Assembly: GCF_021458635.1 (NCBI RefSeq)
Contig: NZ_JAIRDQ010000008.1
Coordinates: forward strand, 124,001 to 188,000
DNA: 64,000 nucleotides
Source: Bradyrhizobium monzae
Lineage (GTDB): Bacteria > Pseudomonadota > Alphaproteobacteria > Rhizobiales > Xanthobacteraceae
Reading direction: 5' to 3'
The position numbers and the translations under genes are program-made. Positions 61,101-64,000 of the stretch are shown in pieces. The first letter of the stretch is position 1. Each line of letters starts with the position of its first letter. The notes beneath the pieces are model-generated. The model worked only from the letters and a program-made list of their open reading frames with translations, did not search any database and was not told where the DNA came from.

Positions 61101-63659
61101 ATGAAGTTTGGACTGCGACTCCGGGGGGGCTTGCTCGCAACCCTGATCATGTTCGGCGCGCCGGTGTTTGCCCCGGTTGGGGCTGTTTTTGTGTCTTCGT
61201 CTGCGCTCGCTCAGACCGTGCAGTCGATTTCCGTCGAGGGGAATCGCCGCGTCGAGGTGGAGACGATCCGCTCCTATTTCAAGCCCGGCCCCGGTGGTCG
61301 CCTCGATCAGGGCGCCATCGATGACGGCCTCAAGGCGCTGATCGAAACCGGCCTGTTCCAGGACGTGAAGATCAACCGCGGCGCAGGCGGCCAGATCGTC
61401 GTCTCCGTGGTGGAAAACCCGGTGATCGGGCGTATCGCGTTCGAGGGCAACAAGAAGATCAAGGACGAGCAGCTCACCGCCGAAGTCCAGTCCAAGGCCC
61501 GTGGCACGTTCTCCCGCGCCATGGTGCAGTCGGACACGCTGCGAATCGCCGAAATCTATCGCCGCTCCGGCCGCTATGACGTCAGCGTCACGCCCGAGAT
61601 CATCGAGCAGCCGAACAACCGCGTCGATCTGATCTTCACGGTCAACGAAGGCGCCAAGACCGGCGTCAAGTCGATCGAGTTCGTCGGCAACAATGCGTTT
61701 TCGTCCTACCGCCTCAGGGACGTCATCAAGACGCATGAATCGAATCTGCTGAGCTTCCTGAGCAGCGGCGACATCTACGATCCGGACCGCGTCGAGGCCG
61801 ACCGCGACCTGATTCGCCGCTTCTACCTGAAGAACGGCTTCGCCGACGTTCAGGTCGTGGCCGCGCTCACGGAATACGATCCGGAGAAGAAGGGCTTCAA
61901 CGTCACCTTCAAGATCGAGGAAGGCCAGCAGTACCGCGTCGGCACCCTCGATTTCCGCACCAGCATCCCGAACTTCGACGCGAGCTCGCTGCGCAGCTTC
62001 TCGCGCGTCAATGTCGGCTCGCTCTACAACGTCGAATCGGTCGAAAAGTCGGTCGAGGACATGCAGATCGAGGCCTCGCGCCGTGGCTATGCCTTCGCGG
62101 TGGTGCGTCCGGGCGGCGATCGCAATTTCGATGCGCACACCGTTTCCGTCGTGTTCAACATCGACGAAGGTCCGCGCACTTATATCGAGCGCATCAATAT
62201 CCGCGGAAACACGCGTACTCGTGACTACGTGATCCGTCGCGAGTTCGACCTCTCCGAGGGCGATGCCTACAACCGTGCGCTGGTCGATCGCGCCGAGCGC
62301 CGCCTGAAGAACCTCGACTACTTCAAGAGCGTGAAGATCACGACGGAGCCGGGCTCCTCCAGCGACCGCGTGGTCCTGATCGTCGATCTCGAAGAAAAAT
62401 CGACCGGCGACTTCTCGGTCTCCGGTGGTTATTCCACGACCGACGGTGCGCTGGCCGAAGTCTCGGTCTCCGAGCGCAACCTGCTCGGCCGCGGTCTGTT
62501 CGCCAAGGCGTCGGTCACTTACGGTCAGTACGCCCGCGGCTATTCGCTGTCGTTCGTCGAGCCGTACCTGCTCGACTACCGCGTCGCGCTGGGCCTCGAC
62601 CTCTATCAGCGCACCCAGCTGGCCAACAACTACATCTCCTACGGTACCAAGACGCTGGGCTTCAGCCCGCGCCTGGGCTTCTCCCTGCGTGAAGATCTGT
62701 CGCTGCAGCTGCGCTACTCGATCTACCAGCAGGAAATCACGCTGCCGTCCTACCTGGCGAACTGTAACAATAACCAGTTCCTCGCGGATGGCGTGACGCC
62801 GAATCCAGCCTTCAACCCGAGCCCGGCCTTCTCCAATGCAACCGGTATTCCCCTGGCTGCGTCGACCAACGGCCTCGGCTGCTACAGCGACGGCGAAGCC
62901 TCGCTGCCGGTCCGCAAGGAGCTTGCGAACGGCAAGACGCTGACCTCGGCGCTCGGCTACACGCTGACCTACAACACGCTGGACAACAACAAGAACCCGA
63001 CCGACGGCCTGCTCATCGACTTCAGGCAGGACTTCGCCGGCGTCGGCGGCGACGTCTCCTACCTGAAGACCGTGGCCGATGCGAAGTACTACCAGTCGCT
63101 GGTGTCGGACCTTGTCGGTCTCGTCCATCTCCAGGGCGGTATCCTGAACAAGGTCGGCAGCACCGATCTGCGCATGCTGGATCATTTCCAGATGGGCCCG
63201 AACCTCGTCCGCGGCTTCGCGCCGAACGGCATCGGCCCGCGCGATTTGAATCCCTATGGTACGCAGGACGCGCTTGGCGGCACCAAATATTGGGGCGCTT
63301 CGCTGGAATTGCAGATGCCGTTCTGGTTCCTTCCGAAGGAAGTGGGTCTGAAGGGCGCTGTCTACGCCGACGCCGGCGGTCTCTTCGACTATCAGGGCCC
63401 GACGACGTGGTCGGTGACCAACGAAATGACCACGACCAGGAACTCGAGCTGCACGCCATCGACCAACAACCCGGCTACGCCTGGAACTTGTACCGGCCTG
63501 GTGTATGACAATGGCAATGTGGTCCGCTCGTCGGTCGGTGTCGGCCTGATCTGGGCCTCGCCGTTCGGCCCGCTGCGCTTCGACTACGCAGTGCCGCTCA
63601 CCAAGGGCAAGAATGACCGCGTGCAGGAATTCCGGTTCGGCGGCGGCACCTCGTTCTAA
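61101..63659 (+). CDS. bamA: Outer-membrane protein assembly factor BamA
   Basis: Central component of the BAM complex, 852 residues. A signal peptide (cleavage near SSALAQ, about residue 37) is followed by five POTRA domains (first at VQSISVEGNRRVEVETIRSY, about residue 40 to 385) and a 16-stranded barrel ending FRFGGGTSF. Two extracellular loops each carry a cysteine pair (NCNNNQF with GLGCYSDG; SSCTPSTNNPATPGTC). I chose ATG 61101, where the signal peptide begins; the frame is open further upstream without support. lpxD follows after 148 bases containing a repeat. Confidence 0.95.
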   Translation: MKFGLRLRGGLLATLIMFGAPVFAPVGAVFVSSSALAQTVQSISVEGNRRVEVETIRSYFKPGPGGRLDQGAIDDGLKALIETGLFQDVKINRGAGGQIVVSVVENPVIGRIAFEGNKKIKDEQLTAEVQSKARGTFSRAMVQSDTLRIAEIYRRSGRYDVSVTPEIIEQPNNRVDLIFTVNEGAKTGVKSIEFVGNNAFSSYRLRDVIKTHESNLLSFLSSGDIYDPDRVEADRDLIRRFYLKNGFADVQVVAALTEYDPEKKGFNVTFKIEEGQQYRVGTLDFRTSIPNFDASSLRSFSRVNVGSLYNVESVEKSVEDMQIEASRRGYAFAVVRPGGDRNFDAHTVSVVFNIDEGPRTYIERINIRGNTRTRDYVIRREFDLSEGDAYNRALVDRAERRLKNLDYFKSVKITTEPGSSSDRVVLIVDLEEKSTGDFSVSGGYSTTDGALAEVSVSERNLLGRGLFAKASVTYGQYARGYSLSFVEPYLLDYRVALGLDLYQRTQLANNYISYGTKTLGFSPRLGFSLREDLSLQLRYSIYQQEITLPSYLANCNNNQFLADGVTPNPAFNPSPAFSNATGIPLAASTNGLGCYSDGEASLPVRKELANGKTLTSALGYTLTYNTLDNNKNPTDGLLIDFRQDFAGVGGDVSYLKTVADAKYYQSLVSDLVGLVHLQGGILNKVGSTDLRMLDHFQMGPNLVRGFAPNGIGPRDLNPYGTQDALGGTKYWGASLELQMPFWFLPKEVGLKGAVYADAGGLFDYQGPTTWSVTNEMTTTRNSSCTPSTNNPATPGTCTGLVYDNGNVVRSSVGVGLIWASPFGPLRFDYAVPLTKGKNDRVQEFRFGGGTSF

Positions 63660-63672
63660 TTCGATCAGCAGG

Positions 63673-63738
63673 GCATGATCCGGCCGCCTGGGAATTCCCT
63701 TGGGAGTTCCCCGGGGCCGGTCTCCAAAAAGATCGTGC
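63673..63738. repeat. Palindromic dispersed repeat between bamA and lpxD
   Basis: GCATGATC (63673-63680) pairs with GATCGTGC (63731-63738, one G-U pair), and an inner hairpin GGAATTCCC with GGGAGTTCC (around 63691-63710) sits inside. The outer arms match those of the element at 56823-56888, so both belong to one family. It lies inside a conserved envelope operon. Confidence 0.7.
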
Positions 63739-63807
63739 TCAATCCATGAGATAAGGCATGATGCGGCCTGTTCGCTTCATGCCGAAGCCGGACCGCGACG
63801 GGGTGGA

Positions 63808-64000
63808 ATGGCGCAGCCGACCTTCTTCAAAAAACCGCCGGCCTCAACGCTGGCCGACATCGCAGCGCTGACCAAGGCGCAACTGATCGACCCTGTCAGG
63901 GGCGATCATGTCATCACGGGTCTTGCTTCGCTGGACGAAGCCGGCCCGATGCATCTGGCGTTCTTCGACAACCTCAAATACGCCGATGAGCTCAAGGCGA
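63808..64000 (+). CDS. lpxD: UDP-3-O-acylglucosamine N-acyltransferase, N-terminal part (3' end outside the window)
   Basis: The frame starting MAQPTFFKKPPASTLADIAA runs to the window end. The first ~64 residues match the N-terminal uridine-binding domain of LpxD (for example GLASLDEAGPMHLAFFDNLK), the lipid A enzyme that adds the second acyl chain. The position after bamA is the standard one. The left-handed beta-helix that would confirm it lies outside the window. Confidence 0.88.
   Translation, partial: MAQPTFFKKPPASTLADIAALTKAQLIDPVRGDHVITGLASLDEAGPMHLAFFDNLKYADELKA

Noticed and set aside
61020..63185. A 721-codon open frame on the minus strand opposite bamA
   Set aside because: Same antisense effect; low-complexity charged translation and no ribosome site, against a clear BamA on the plus strand.

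Overview
The window looks like chromosomal DNA of a Bradyrhizobium-type alphaproteobacterium. The evidence is high G+C throughout, the order nuoL-nuoM-nuoN-birA-rnj-mce, a short prolyl-tRNA synthetase without the editing insertion, a DUF3551 protein, a complete pcuABCDE-type copper operon, and palindromic dispersed repeats of the kind common in this group. The species is inferred from protein recall, not from a search.

Layout. 1-8.5 kb (+): end of the complex I operon (nuoL partial, nuoM, nuoN), then tightly coupled birA, rnj, mce, a DUF1467 gene, a membrane-anchored orphan and mtnK. 8.5-15.2 kb: an orphan exported protein (-) and a complete family-5 peptide-type ABC transporter operon (+), whose last four genes are joined by short overlaps. 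15.2-17.9 kb: a decayed accessory segment. It holds one intact PF04392-type binding protein, the vestigial tail of a paralogue, a frameshifted serine hydrolase, a dispersed-repeat fragment and a diverged copy of the 3' end of the preceding ATPase gene. 17.9-25.3 kb (-): a large UPF0182 membrane protein, a ribose-type sugar ABC transporter and a single-domain globin. 25.3-31.4 kb: a candidate structured RNA (-), then the copper acquisition operon pcuABCDE (+). 31.5-34.9 kb: proS, lolC, lolD (+). 35.1-36.8 kb (-): three small exported proteins and a multiply frameshifted gene. 37-42.9 kb: a medium-chain dehydrogenase divergent from an XRE/MmyB regulator, then a LysR gene divergent from an MFS gene followed by three enzymes that all carry export signals. 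43-45.9 kb: a periplasmic ClpP-fold protein, a DUF3551 protein, an outer-membrane beta-barrel with a strong terminator, and a 32-residue membrane peptide. 46.1-53.1 kb (+): dnaE1, an exported beta-carbonic anhydrase and a caspase-fold protein lacking both catalytic residues. 53.2-64 kb (+): the translation and envelope block rpsB-tsf-pyrH-frr-uppS-cdsA-dxr-rseP-bamA-lpxD (lpxD cut by the window end).

How the genes work together. Several blocks are standard housekeeping: respiration, ribosome and isoprenoid supply, outer-membrane assembly, lipoprotein export. The pcu operon moves copper from the outer membrane to periplasmic chaperones that feed cytochrome oxidase. The least explained parts are the exported CMD/cupin/monooxygenase set under LysR control, the conserved-looking pseudocaspase, the candidate RNA at 25.3 kb, and the decayed segment at 15.2-17.9 kb. 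No tRNA, rRNA, CRISPR array, prophage or complete insertion sequence was seen.
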